This document shows positions 49,211 through 60,834 of a DNA stretch of 64,000 bases, piece by piece. Position 1 is the stretch's first letter; every line of letters begins with the position of its first letter. The position numbers and the translations under genes were made by a program. Origin of the DNA: Mansonella perstans (Eukaryota > Nematoda > Chromadorea > Rhabditida > Onchocercidae); assembly GCA_037074765.1 (NCBI GenBank), contig JBAMDO010000577.1, positions 62,001 to 126,000 on the forward strand. Reading direction: 5' to 3'. Under the pieces are notes generated by a model. The model saw only the letters and a list, made by a program, of their open reading frames with translations, was not told where the DNA came from and did not search any database.

Positions 49211-52200
49211 TCAAGCTTGTGATGTTCTAGCTCCATTGCAATATTCAATTAATTCTTTTGCAGCGGGAATTTTATCACAAGTGTTTTGGTCGAAAATTTC
49301 GGGATTTGAAATAATTGGTAGAAAAACAGCGATAAAATCTTCCGAATAAGGGGGAGCAACGATTTCGAGAACTTCAATTGCGAAGTATCTGAATTTCAGT
49401 TAGAATGATCATATAATTTACAATGGGTTTTTATCGAATTCAAATAAAAAAAATCCGCTAGTGATTTTGCCAAAAAAATGGGGTGGTCCGAGAACTGTTA
49501 TCGTCAACATTTCTTCTAACTTTCAGGTTATGGAATCAATAGTCCTAACATAATTTCTGAGTAAAAATCAAATATATCAAAGACTTTAGATTAAAAATAA
49601 TGGTTACCTCACTAAAGAAATGTCAATTTGACCATCACGAAACATTTTGTTGATTTTCTCAACAACCTGTAAGGCCAAGCCAACTGATAATAAATGAACA
49701 AAGCGGTCAACTACACTGCGCTGTCTCTCCATAATAACTTCAGCAGCTTCATTCATCGTTGACTGTCTATCATACAGCTCACAAAGAACTCGGAAAACTC
49801 TAAAAAATTATCAAAAGGTGAAATAAAAAGTGCGGCTAAGGAAATTTCCGAACTTAACAGCTGCAACGATATAAAAGAAAACTATTATTGTGTTTGCGAC
49901 AATTGTAAAAAATGCTGCACGCATGAAACAGCTTAAAATCCATAAATGCATGTAAGACTTATAATTGATGCATGACATTTAAAAATTTCCAAAAAACTGT
50001 TCCTTGCTTAAGCTAACTGCAGTATTTACTTCTAGTATTTAAAGAAAGTTTACTTTTAGTATTTAAAAAAACTCAATTCAGTTAACCAATATATCAGACA
50101 ATTCTAAAAACTTCATTAAAATTAGAATGAGATTAAAACAAATTTTGAGGAAAAGGTATTAAAAAGTCACCTTAATTGTAAATTGGGATGTGTTGTAGCA
50201 ATTTGGTCAAGTAATACAAAATGCACAGATTCCGGTTCACTGATAAGTTCATCACTTAAAAGATTTCCACGTAAGTAATACAACAATCCTGCGGCAATGA
50301 CAGGAAGACGTATTGCATGCAACAGTGATTTTACTTCCTTCATGAGACCATCTGTCTTTTCCAGTAAACTAACTATTCGTTCGATGGTGTCCCGAGTCAT
50401 GTTCAGTTCCTGTCGATTCTGCAGTCGGCCGGTAGTTGTCTTCTGTTCACTAACACATGACGCATACGCCAACAAGTAGACATATTTCGGACGATGATCA
50501 ATATGAACCTTGACACCTTCATATGCAAAAAGTGAATCAGTTAACATTTCTACGAAGAAGTGCTCTCGAATTAATTTAACTGGCGGTGGATTTGATGAAA
50601 CATATTGCTGAAAAAAAACACCGCCATTTAATCGTAAGTTTAATTAGGAAGAAAAGTGAGTGAGGATTAAAATTAATTCTAAACCAAGCGCAGAACACAG
50701 AGCTCTATTTATGTGAAAGTATTGAGAAATAATTTCTTTTTTGTATAAAAAAATACATAAAAAATATCTTTTTTTGTATAAAAAAATACTGTATAATATA
50801 CTGGTATATTATACAGTACTTCTACAGTATAGATGTATACTTCAGAGCGACTGACCTGGTAAAGCTGGGTGATATCCGCAGGATTCAAACATTGCTTGCT
50901 TATCATTGTATGCATTGCTTGTAATAAATTTAATGAAATTTGTTCCTCAGGTGATTGCTTAAAAGCAATGTGTAATGCCGATGTATCTTGTTCACGTTCA
51001 AGTGCTTTCAAACGTAACACTTGAGAGAGATGAGCACAAGCAGCAGAAGCCATTCCAGTTTCCTATAATTAATATAAGATAAATTATTAGTAGAAGTCTC
51101 CAATATTATTAGAACTACTCCATCATTTAAGGTAAAATTATCGGCTTTCGGGAAACTCACAGAAGAATATTAGTTCAATTTAATAGATGGTGAGAAAACG
51201 GTCCGCAGTTTGTATTCTAAGTTCTTGGCAATTCAACACAACCATGTTTTCTTATTCACATGAAAAAATTGTAAATATGCCAACCGCAGAATATTGTTAG
51301 AAAGTACTAATTAGATCTATACGCACTTCTTCAGATATAACATGTAATAATGCTTGTGTATATAGGTATGTATGTTCACTATGGCACACGACCCGAACAA
51401 GCTCCGAAAGAACATTTTCGTATGATTCTGTCATCGGACCTCGCCGATGTTCGCGAAATACAGCATCAATTGCGAACAGAACTACTCGTGAAAAAATTTC
51501 AAGCTGAAATAAAACACCAAAATATTGTGTATATAGGTATGTATTTCACTATGGCTTCATGTAATTTTCTAATAAATTTATTTCAAATTAGTTTGAAGCG
51601 AAAAAATAGTATATTATACATTTTTTTTTGAAATGTAACATCAACAATGTAGTTAGAAATCCCATAAATTTTCCGAATACTTTCACAAAAACTGTCAAAT
51701 TGAGCATAAACGAAAAACTTTACTTGTTGAGCTGCGGTATTTACATTACTAATTTCATGTTGAAAACCGGCATCTGATATTAATTTCACAGCAAAGTTTA
51801 ACATCAAACAGTGAGGATACTGTTCAGCAAGCGAATAAATTAGACGCCGCCAAGGTCTGCAAAATATTTAATCTACAAATCTCATATTTTTAAAGTGGTT
51901 TCCTACTGAAAGTTTGTCGAGGCTTTATCAGCAAATAATCGCTCGAATTGGTCAAGGATTGAAAAGAATCTTTGTTTCACTTCATCATTGCATACCCAAT
52001 GTGCTGCAAAATTTTTTCATGGTAATAGAGGCATATACCACAAAGCTACCACCAATAAAGAAAAAATTTCAACAAATCATGTAAAAAGTATAATCAACTT
52101 ATGAGAGATCAATTCAGGTAGCCATTCAATAGCGACACCTTCTGCCTCGAATATTTTGTCCGCCAATTCAGGTTGGAAATGCTTTGCAATCAAAGTACTC

Positions 52201-53023
52201 AATGCTGTTTCAAAACATTCATCTACTCTCGTTCGACTACCATCCAAGTCTGCCAACCAATCACCGATAAGGTTGCAAATCTGTAAAAAAAAAAAAAAAA
52301 ATTGTTCGATAATGATTAGCTGTAACGCAATTTTAAAATTTAAATCAGCTTTATTTACTACTACGATTTACAAAAAACGAATCACTGCTCCCCATTTGAT
52401 ATTTTATTAATTATTAAAGCATAACTTATTTGATAACTTCTTTGTATCAGTATAATACAAACATATTATTCTTAATGCAGAGTATTTACTATTTATAATA
52501 TCTATCTTTTACCATATAAATGGACTTTTTACCTGGCCCAATGAGTAATAGTTTTCAGAAAGTGAATTTACAACTGTTTCCGGATCACCACCACATCGAA
52601 AAAATGTTTGAAGCACACTAACTATTTGCGGTTCCATAACGAAATCAGGAACTGCAATTTAATACGCATTTAACTTACAACATTCCATACTGAAATGTTA
52701 AATGTTAATTTTTAATTAGTACCACAAAACCCAAAAAATTATTCTTATAAAACATATCAAAAAAAGACACATTTTAGGTTAGTGATTAGTGCTAAGTTTT
52801 GATTTCGGACAGCAGCTTAGCAAATTGAATTAGTCCCATGATAATGTAACGCTTCACCCACAACTCTAAGATTCTCAGGCTTCTTTAACTTAAACGTGAT
52901 TGAGATTAGTTCCAGTTTGTGAAACTTACGATTGAGATGCCGTATACAGTGATCCAGTAGCATTTTCTTTTCCTCTTCATTTGTTTCCTCTTCACCTCCT
53001 CCGTCATCATCTGGGTCTTCCAT
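49211..53023 (-). CDS. NELFCD: negative elongation factor subunit C/D (NELF-C/D, TH1)
   Basis: Core subunit of NELF, which with DSIF holds RNA polymerase II paused near promoters. The model has nine exons, 53023-52930, 52651-52533, 52280-52099, 51856-51724, 51503-51327, 51062-50856, 50607-50171, 49799-49608 and 49388-49211, giving 572 aa, close to human NELF-C/D (about 590). Conserved blocks run in order from end to end: [95 protein letters not shown], and [16 protein letters not shown] near the C-terminus. The N-terminus is acidic. No frameshift or stop was found, so the gene looks functional. A TTTCAG acceptor ends 12 bases before the ATG. The donor of exon 3 (AA|GTTGAT) is weak. Confidence 0.93.
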
Positions 53024-53852
53024 TTGTGTAACAAACTGAAATTTTTAAAAAAATTCTTTTCAGAACAAATAAAATCTTCCTAAAACACACTTTACTAATG
53101 AAGGTGTTAATCTCAGTCCATTAACTTAATCCGTAACATTATTTGTTAGCTGATTTATTAATCTACTTGATCCATTCAACTTTAAATTTAAACACTTCAC
53201 GTTGCACTCTTAATTATATCTTTAGGAACAAAGGACGAAAACCTCATATTATCTTCTGTTCCCTGAACAGCTTTTTTACTAGGGTTCTTAAAATTCAAAA
53301 ATTGATATTTTTTCAAAAAGTAACAATCAATTTTAGGAAAAAAATAAATTTTGAGGTGTTGAACCTTACTATTAATGGAAAATATAACACTTGAAATTTT
53401 ATTCAATACACATGCATCACAGATCAATTAATAAAAAGATGCACCACAATAAACTTCGAAAAGTTTCATAGACAGAACCGTATTTTGAATAAAATAAAAT
53501 ACATTTCTTTAATGTCTCTTACTTCTAATTACGAACCAAAATTTGATTTGCATTTGGTGGTATCTGATGGAAATCACTTAATCACTTATTAGTCCATGAG
53601 AAATACGTTTTGCATCGCAAGCAGTGCTGTGAAAAGTGAAAGATTTCTAGTGCAAAACATGGTTTAAAGAAAGAGAGAAAAAATTTGCATTTAAACAAAC
53701 TTATGATTTAATTTAAAAAATTGATGAAAACTAATTTAAAACAATTTTTTTGAACCTAAATCATAGCAACAAACAAAAAAGCCTTAATTTTTAAAATACT
53801 GAATGTTGAAGCAGGCTTATTTTATGCAAACTAATATATTAGCAATGTTTGT
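53024..53852. other. gap between NIPP1 and NELF-C/D, with probable trans-splice site
   Basis: This 0.83-kb same-strand gap should hold the NIPP1 3' UTR and the NELF-C/D leader. On the minus strand an AATTTCAG acceptor ends at 53036 with no upstream exon I can pair to it, so a spliced leader is likely joined there. The open frames on both strands at 53143-53427 lie in AT-rich DNA and show no motif. Confidence 0.5.
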
Positions 53853-56171
53853 TTATGCAAGAACTCGGCTTTGATTTGATTTTCTTCCCGGCCATGATTC
53901 TTTGGCATATTTCTTTTTGTGAGGTGCATCACCGTCTTCATCGTCATGTATTCGATGTGTTCCCTGTACGAAAGGTCCGACATGTCCAGAAGTAGGTTCT
54001 GGCAAACTTTTCGCATATAACTCCAAATCTGGGGCAGCATTCATAACAATCGATAAACTTGAAATCATTGGTTGTACATACCTAAACAGTAATACATTCA
54101 ATAGATCGGTTAGAAATATTAAGCTTAAAAATATATAATCTGCCAAAAAAATTAAGCATTTTCATTATAAAGCTTTGAGAGTTAAACAAAATTTTCCAAT
54201 CTGCACTATCTCCTCTTCCTGACCTATTTTAACAGTTGAATTCGAATTACGTTACTGAGAATGAGCATGGTCCAACAAGACAATAATCAAAAGACTGTAC
54301 CTTGTATTTTTGTAATCATCCACGCGCCCGGGCCTTAAAATCTTTTTCTGAATAGGACCTTCTTTAGCTCTTTGCTCATTTGCTTCATCGGAAAGTTTCC
54401 GCTTGGTAGATATAATTGCAGTAGCAACCAAATTTCGAAAACGTCCTACTGTTGGATCAACATCTTCTTAAATACGAAAAGACCATATTTAACTTGAATT
54501 AAAATCAAAAACTGCCAAGTTCAATTAATAAATCGATACAATTGTTGAATAAATGAACACTGAATGATATAAATTTGCAAATTATTTAATAAAATAAATC
54601 TTAGAACTTACCTGGATTAATTATGGTTTCCTCTTCAATAAATGCAACATTTCCACGTGGCCTTTTTTTCCGGCGCGCATCTTCCAATGAAATCGGTATG
54701 ACTGGTATTCTTCTATTTAACGCTGTGTTATATTCAGTTAGATTCTGGAAATTGTTTAGACATCGATTACGCTGTCGCATAGTTCACCAGAAATAGATCC
54801 AAGAAATCCACTTCACCAGACATTAGTAAGAACTATGCCTGTTTAAATAGTGAGAACACTAATTAAGGTACCTAAGACACTAACAGGAAGAGACTCTAAT
54901 TTTTTTGTAGAGGTAAGCAAAGCTGCACATCCACAGTTATACCGAAACTATGTAATGAAATCAGGTAAAGGGATTCAAAAAAAACTTCGGACTCAGTGCC
55001 CAACCTCAAGTTCATGTTCCTCTGGCAGCAAATCTTTATTTCCTTCATCGTCATCACTGGTCGAATCAAGTTTAGCCCGCAATATATACCTCCTCGTGGA
55101 AGCGCCGAAATGAAATATGCTAGCAATATCAATGAAAACTGGTTGCTTTGGTTCGATGCGAACTTTACCAACGAAGGTACCATGACCTGAAAAAAAATAC
55201 TTCCAATTAATTCCTATAAGGATTTCATCTTGCAATGCGTTTAACTTCTTCGACCTATACCCTCCAAATTATTCTAAACAAACAGATTTTTCTTTTAGTA
55301 CTCTGAAACACTGATCTGCTGTGTAACAAAATTTGAACTGAGTTTATACTTAAAAATAAAAAAATAAGAGCGGCAACTAGGACCGTACATGATATTATAT
55401 TAAATATAATTTGATAAATCTTTCCGGCTAAATTTGTCTTAATAATGTTGCAAATATTGATAAAGACCCACAGCTATTCATGTCAACAAGTGCAAATCGT
55501 TGCAAAAATTTATGATAAATCAGAACAGCGTGCACTCTGGAGCACGATGCATGCTCCACCACAAAATCACATTGTTTCGGATTACGTCCAAAAAAATAAG
55601 CACGCTTTTCGTCAACCATCAGTTTCTGAATACATGTAAAATTTTTTAAAAATACTGAAATCTGATGTTCAGGTTATAAAGATGATATGATTAAATACAG
55701 TAACAATAAGAATCTAGATTTATTTTCGAATTATTCGAATTTTAACTTTCGTTTGCTAATACAACTTGTTTGACCTAAAGCTAATCAGTCAATATGTAGT
55801 AGCATCTTTTAAACCTGGTTGAAGTTTCCGACACACAAATGCCAAGCATATTCAAAGGTTGATTTTTTCGACACGATGTAAACGTTCGTGAAAGATCTCC
55901 TATGCAAACGTGAACGACATCAGTACATGAAAGATTTCATAAGTAAACAACATACCTGGATCAACTGGTCACCTTTTACAACATCAAGATGACATCCACT
56001 CGGTGGTCTCCCTGCCCAAGGAGGTATTTCATACTCGACAGCATTTATTGCACCTTCTCCCGAAGTAACTCCAGTAGGTAGAACTGAAGTCAACGGTACA
56101 GATGCTACAGTGCTCATAGGAGCAACTGCTATTGCAATTCTTCTTCCATCCTTTGTTAAATCGGAGGACAT
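53853..56171 (-). CDS. PPP1R8: NIPP1 (nuclear inhibitor of protein phosphatase 1)
   Basis: A nuclear regulator of PP1 that also binds spliceosome proteins. The model has six exons, 56171-55956, 55625-55472, 55186-55005, 54744-54612, 54466-54301 and 54081-53853, giving 359 aa (human 351). It opens with IPPWAGRPPSGCHLDV, followed by an FHA domain (FFGRNPKQCDFVVEHASCSR, then NSCHGTFVG and HFGASTRRY). After it comes the typical central block INPEDVDPTVGRFRN. The C-terminus has KKKYAKESWPG, matching the family end. The PP1-docking RVxF motif is altered to NVAF at residues 216-219 within RPRGNVAF. The first in-frame ATG is at 56171; an upstream in-frame GTG exists. An acceptor (TTATAG) ends 23 bases upstream. 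Confidence 0.93.
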
Positions 56172-56903
56172 AGATGCCACCGATTACTTACAAACTATAA
56201 TTTTAGAATGAGAAATTCGACTACATCAAAACTCCATACAGGTTATACGGATGAAATAGTGGGAGATAAAAAACAGCAACAACCAAAAACTAAAAACTGT
56301 ATGGTAAGTTTATTTATTCCTTTTAAAAACAATATTTTTCAAACTGGACATTCCAGTCTACAAATCACTTCTCTCGAGACTATTCTTATTCAAACCTGAG
56401 TGAAAAGGCAAAATGGCAAACTTTTATAATATTGTTACGCCAAGTTAACAAAACTAGTCTTTCAAGCTATCAATACATTCGATGAAAAAATAGTTTATTC
56501 GATGTTTACAATACTACACACAACATGAGATACCCAAAGCCGAAATTTTTAATAATTATAAATATGATTATCTACTACAGCAAACCTCAGTATTATCGTA
56601 AAACTAAGATAATGCTAAATAATACTGTACATTGGTGGAAAGATCAGGTACGGCGACTAGTAAAAGTAAGATTAGAAAAATATTAAACAGTATTAAAGAA
56701 TTTTTAAAAACCAGTATTTTAAAGATCAGTATTTAAAAAATTTTCCTAATCAGTAAGATATAAAATTATCTATGCAATCATTGTACAATATAAGACAGTC
56801 AAAAGTCAGTCAGTAGATGGAGAAACTTCTTTAATACCAATTACCAATTACCAATTGAACAGATATCAATTGAATAAAGACATTAAAACTCGGTAATCTG
56901 CGA
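56172..56903. other. gap between NT5C3 and NIPP1
   Basis: This 0.73-kb same-strand gap should hold the nucleotidase 3' UTR and the NIPP1 leader. A TTATAG acceptor ends at 56195 on the minus strand. A short open frame at 56208-56399 on the plus strand has no support. Confidence 0.5.
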
Positions 56904-59530
56904 CTATTTGGAAAGTTCGCTGTCAACAGCGACAGAATCTTCTGTTACGACAGATGACTTGTTTTTTGGACGACAGTTTACAACTGCTGCTGAAAAGCAA
57001 AAGAATATGCAAAAAAAAAGAAAAATCATCATCCTGCAAGATAAGACTTGACATGTAAATTGTTCCGAAATCGATAGCTAAGCAAACGTAAAGGAAAGCA
57101 AGAAATATGCCATAAAAATATTTCCTACCCGGCGTCATAGACAAATTTCCCCCTCTTGATGTCATAGATAGTATGTCATTTTAACTCTCATCACTTGAAG
57201 CATGACAGACTTACTCTAAGTTATATTATGCTTGCAGATGAAATCTCATTAAACAACAACTTATAATGACTAATAACAGCACTATTCCTACAAAATAAGT
57301 GAATAAAAGGTTCATTAGGTGCAATTGATGCATCATTTTTATTATACTTCTAATTTCTAAAGAACTGTTGAACTTACATAAATTGTTCTTATTTTTATCC
57401 GTTTCAAATATGAATTTAAGAATTAAACGAGGCACATGCATAGTCTGATCATCTAATAAAACAATATCATATCCATCCAAATATTTAGTCAGCATTGTTT
57501 CATCATTATAATTCAGAAAACCTATTTTCAATGCAACCTGTTCGCATTCCAGACCTACATCCATTTTCAAATCTAAAATTCAAATGAAATTAAAAAAACC
57601 GCAACATCAATACACTCCAGCCTGAAACTGGAATATCTGTGAACTATAAATATCAAGGCCGATATATGAATAAATAAGGGTTTCGGAATTAATTTAAATG
57701 AAACTTTTCACTTAAATTTTTATTAATTCAAAATAAATATAATGAGCTACAGTACCTCCTAGAGAGTCGCCCATCAATAAAACACACGTCCGCGATGAGA
57801 TCTCATTGAATAACGATTCGAAATGACTAATAATAGTACTATTCTTACAAAATGTGTGAATAAGCGGTTCACTAAATGCAACTGCTATATCGTTTTCATC
57901 ATATTTCTAAATTCTTTACATATTTAAATAACTTCAAAAATCCAACTTAAACATTCTATTTTGTCAAAAAAATGCAACAGTTATACGACATATGATACTA
58001 AGTACCCCAGAAATTTCAAAAAAGTCAAAACTGCCATGTCCTGGTAGATCTAGGCACGTCAGTCCTTAATATCTGAAAAGTTAATTACACCGAACGATTT
58101 AGTTATTAACGTACTTCGGTTTGTTCTAGGTTATTTATAAAGCTTTACATTGCTTTCAGTACTGAATAAGAATCCGCAATAGATGAGTGAATAATCGTTA
58201 TACAGAAGCACACTAATATGTAATATCAAAACATGAAATTACTTTTGAAAACAAATACAGAGCAAAATTCTTCAACGCCAATTTTAGAATGGATCCTTGC
58301 TTTCACCAAGAAGTAATTCTACTTTCGAATACAGAAATAATTACCATCATGTTGGAAATGATATGCATATTATTTGGGGATTCACCAAGCTTTTGTTGCA
58401 AAAAAAAATCAATCACATTTCCTATGCCAGCAGAAAAAATTATCAGAGGTACATTATAGTCACGCAGTATTAACATCAACTCCTCTGCTCCCTCTCTGAA
58501 AAAATGCAATTTAATGAATAGAAAGATGATAACTAAATGAAGAACAAGATATTTCAGAAAAGTCAAACAGTTTCAAAGATTTCAAAAAAGCGATCCAAAG
58601 TAAAAGAAATATCCCATGTTGTTTGTCTACTACTTACTTTAATTCAAGCTTTGCTTCGGAAACAAGTTTTTGGATGGACTTCTTCGTAAACCCAGTCTTG
58701 ATAATGTGTTCGTGGGAAATTTTCCACCTGATGTGAACAGTATATCATTATTTAAACATGCGATGTAATTTGGGTTCGGATACGGCTAAGATTCAAGAAA
58801 ACAGTGAATGAAGATATACCAGTCTTCCATATGCGGGATTTTTTCAGCGATGGTTATATGTGGGTCAAACTCAATCGGGAGGTATTTCGCCTTCAAATTT
58901 TTGAGAATCATACCAAGTTCATGTGACACCGTCCATGCAGCACTATCAAAAACGCCATGTGTTGTCAAACAACTTTTACCTTCAGCGTCATGGAAACGTG
59001 ACAGCGTATAATCAAAATCTGAGACTACCTAAATACACTTGTATTAATCCACTTACGAACATAAGTATTTCTAAAGCAACAGAACATTTTCAAGGAAGAA
59101 TATTCATGAACAAAATGTCACTTCTATTAACGAAATTAATTATTCAATGATTTGTCACTAAAAGCAGCTAATAAATTATTGAAGATCTGAAAATTAAAGT
59201 TAGTGTTTATCTTTCAAGGGAATATAAAACTAACCAATTTCACTTAATAGTGCTTATGCGCAGATAATACGATAAAAACGAATCAGATTAATTAAACAGA
59301 GTATGAGTAAGAATTTCAACATATAAAAGTTGAACTCTTATCAGTGCAAAATTAAATTGCATCACTTAGGTATTAAAATATAACTACTAGTTGAGAGTAT
59401 ATCAAATAATAGCCTTCCTTACCAGAAGTTCATCCCTACCGGCATTGATAATATGGTTAAGTTTCCGCTCAACCTCAGACGAATCGCGCATGCGCACCTT
59501 ATCATTAGTAAGCAACAAATCGATCAGCAT
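56904..59530 (-). CDS. NT5C3: cytosolic 5'-nucleotidase III (NT5C3-like)
   Basis: A HAD-superfamily enzyme that dephosphorylates pyrimidine nucleoside monophosphates. The model has seven exons, 59530-59423, 59028-58820, 58727-58638, 58495-58345, 57906-57756, 57572-57378 and 56989-56904, giving 329 aa (human 297-336). HAD motif I is [10 protein letters not shown], motif II lies in [17 protein letters not shown], and the motif IV-type acid cluster is [12 protein letters not shown]. The family end [20 protein letters not shown], then DIVL, is present. A tail of about 28 residues in exon 7 ([13 protein letters not shown]) is not part of the core enzyme. The start is the first ATG after a CCTTTCAG acceptor at 59544. 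A diverged copy of exon 5 lies between exons 6 and 7. Confidence 0.92.
57221..57349 (-). pseudogene. displaced, diverged second copy of NT5C3 exon 5
   Basis: This block inside intron 6 matches the first 37 or so codons of exon 5 (57906-57756). Parent [14 protein letters not shown] corresponds to [14 protein letters not shown] here. It keeps a TAG acceptor in the same phase and an open frame, then ends in a stop at 57221 before the catalytic GDSLGD part. It is either a decayed tandem exon duplicate or an alternative terminal exon giving a truncated protein. Confidence 0.75.
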
Positions 59531-59544
59531 ATAAATTGTAATGC

Positions 59545-60834
59545 TGAAAGGAAAAACGTATATAAGGTTTAAATTTACTATCAATGTATCAAACGTTATC
59601 AGAAAGTTTGTCGAGGCTAATTTCCCAATCCATTTTAGTGAATGAAATTAGTACAAATAGAGAAAACAACGATTCCTTAATTAATTCTGTTCAAATTCTA
59701 CAATTCTATAATATGCAATAAGCATTCTATCACATATCAATATGTTTTAACTAGACAAGTGAGAAAAACCTGAAATTTTCGTGGAACTTTAAAAATGACA
59801 TGAGAAAAGCTATATGTTTGCCATTTATTGAAAAAATGACATGTGGTTTAAAAATTAGCAAAGTTTTAGTTAAATAAGATGTTTCTGATACGATCAAACA
59901 ATTCATACCAAAAGATGGTTTAGGAATTCATTAATAAATATCATAGCAACATACTGTTGTTTAGAAATCACAAAATGGCATTAAAAGAATAATTCAGCGC
60001 AAAAATGTTACAATGTTGAAATGTACTGTAAAAATTGTGAAAGCATTTGTATGAAAAAGGAAATAAGATGAGGAGTACGATAACGCTAGCATACCATGTA
60101 GATAAATGGATTATGTAACACAGATGGACTACAAATTAGTAACATGGTCATTGAAGATGTCATCACAACTAAAATCATTTGTGATAATTGTTGACAGTAA
60201 TGTGACAATGTCACTAATTTGTTTGACATTGTCACACTGTAATTAAAAGTGTCACCACCAGTGTCACCATTCCTGACAACTGCTGACAGTAAGTTTGACA
60301 GTAAGTGATGGTAAGTTTGACATTGTTGCATTGTAACTGAAGGTCTCACCACCGGTGTCACCATTCGCAATAACTGTTGACAATAAGTTTGAATCATTGA
60401 AATTAAAGATTCATCTAGCTAAGGCCATCCCCTGCATTATCAAAGCTTCAGTCCTAGTCGAAATATGGTAATCATCATCCGATATGCCATTCCATATGCC
60501 ACAGCAAATACGTCCTACCGCACTATATTCCATTTCTCATTATTGATTTTTCGCTATGTGGCCATAAACCTATCGGAGATTGATAGGCCTAGTGGGATAA
60601 TGCTGTGTACCGGTGATTTTTAAGGTTTTATCGTGTAAGGAAGAGGCATTGTTTTGAAAATATTTCTGCTTATGGTCACTTTTTTCATACAAATAATTTT
60701 ATCAGTAGTGATAAGTTTATCAATAGTGGCACTCTTATTGACTGTTAACAGCAAGAATTATTGAATAATTACTGTGAAGTATGCCTATAATTGAATTGTG
60801 ATTGAAAATAATTCAGGTAGTACTGACACAAATC
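59545..60834. other. divergent upstream region of NT5C3 and U2AF35
   Basis: This 1.3-kb region should carry the promoters of both genes. It contains the TGACA-rich repeat at 60130-60390. On the plus strand an AATTCAG acceptor ends at 60816, 18 bases before the U2AF start, and is the likely trans-splice site. No gene is supported. Confidence 0.5.
60130..60390. repeat. diverged tandem repeat rich in TGACA/TGTCA motifs
   Basis: Two clear copies of a unit of about 96 bp (about 60220-60296 and 60316-60388; core GTGTCACCATTC) are flanked by further partial copies. The motifs TTTGACATTGTCAC and GTGACAATGTCAC are partly palindromic. A minus-strand open frame across it is an artefact of the repeat. 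Confidence 0.8.

Noticed and set aside
51916..52003. Protein-like frame ([18 protein letters not shown]) after a CAG acceptor in NELF-C/D intron 3
   Set aside because: Including it breaks the phase, while skipping it joins exons 3 and 4 in phase and matches human NELF-C/D without a gap.
60086..60397. 103-codon minus-strand open frame upstream of NT5C3
   Set aside because: It is made by the TGACA-rich tandem repeat and has no coding features.
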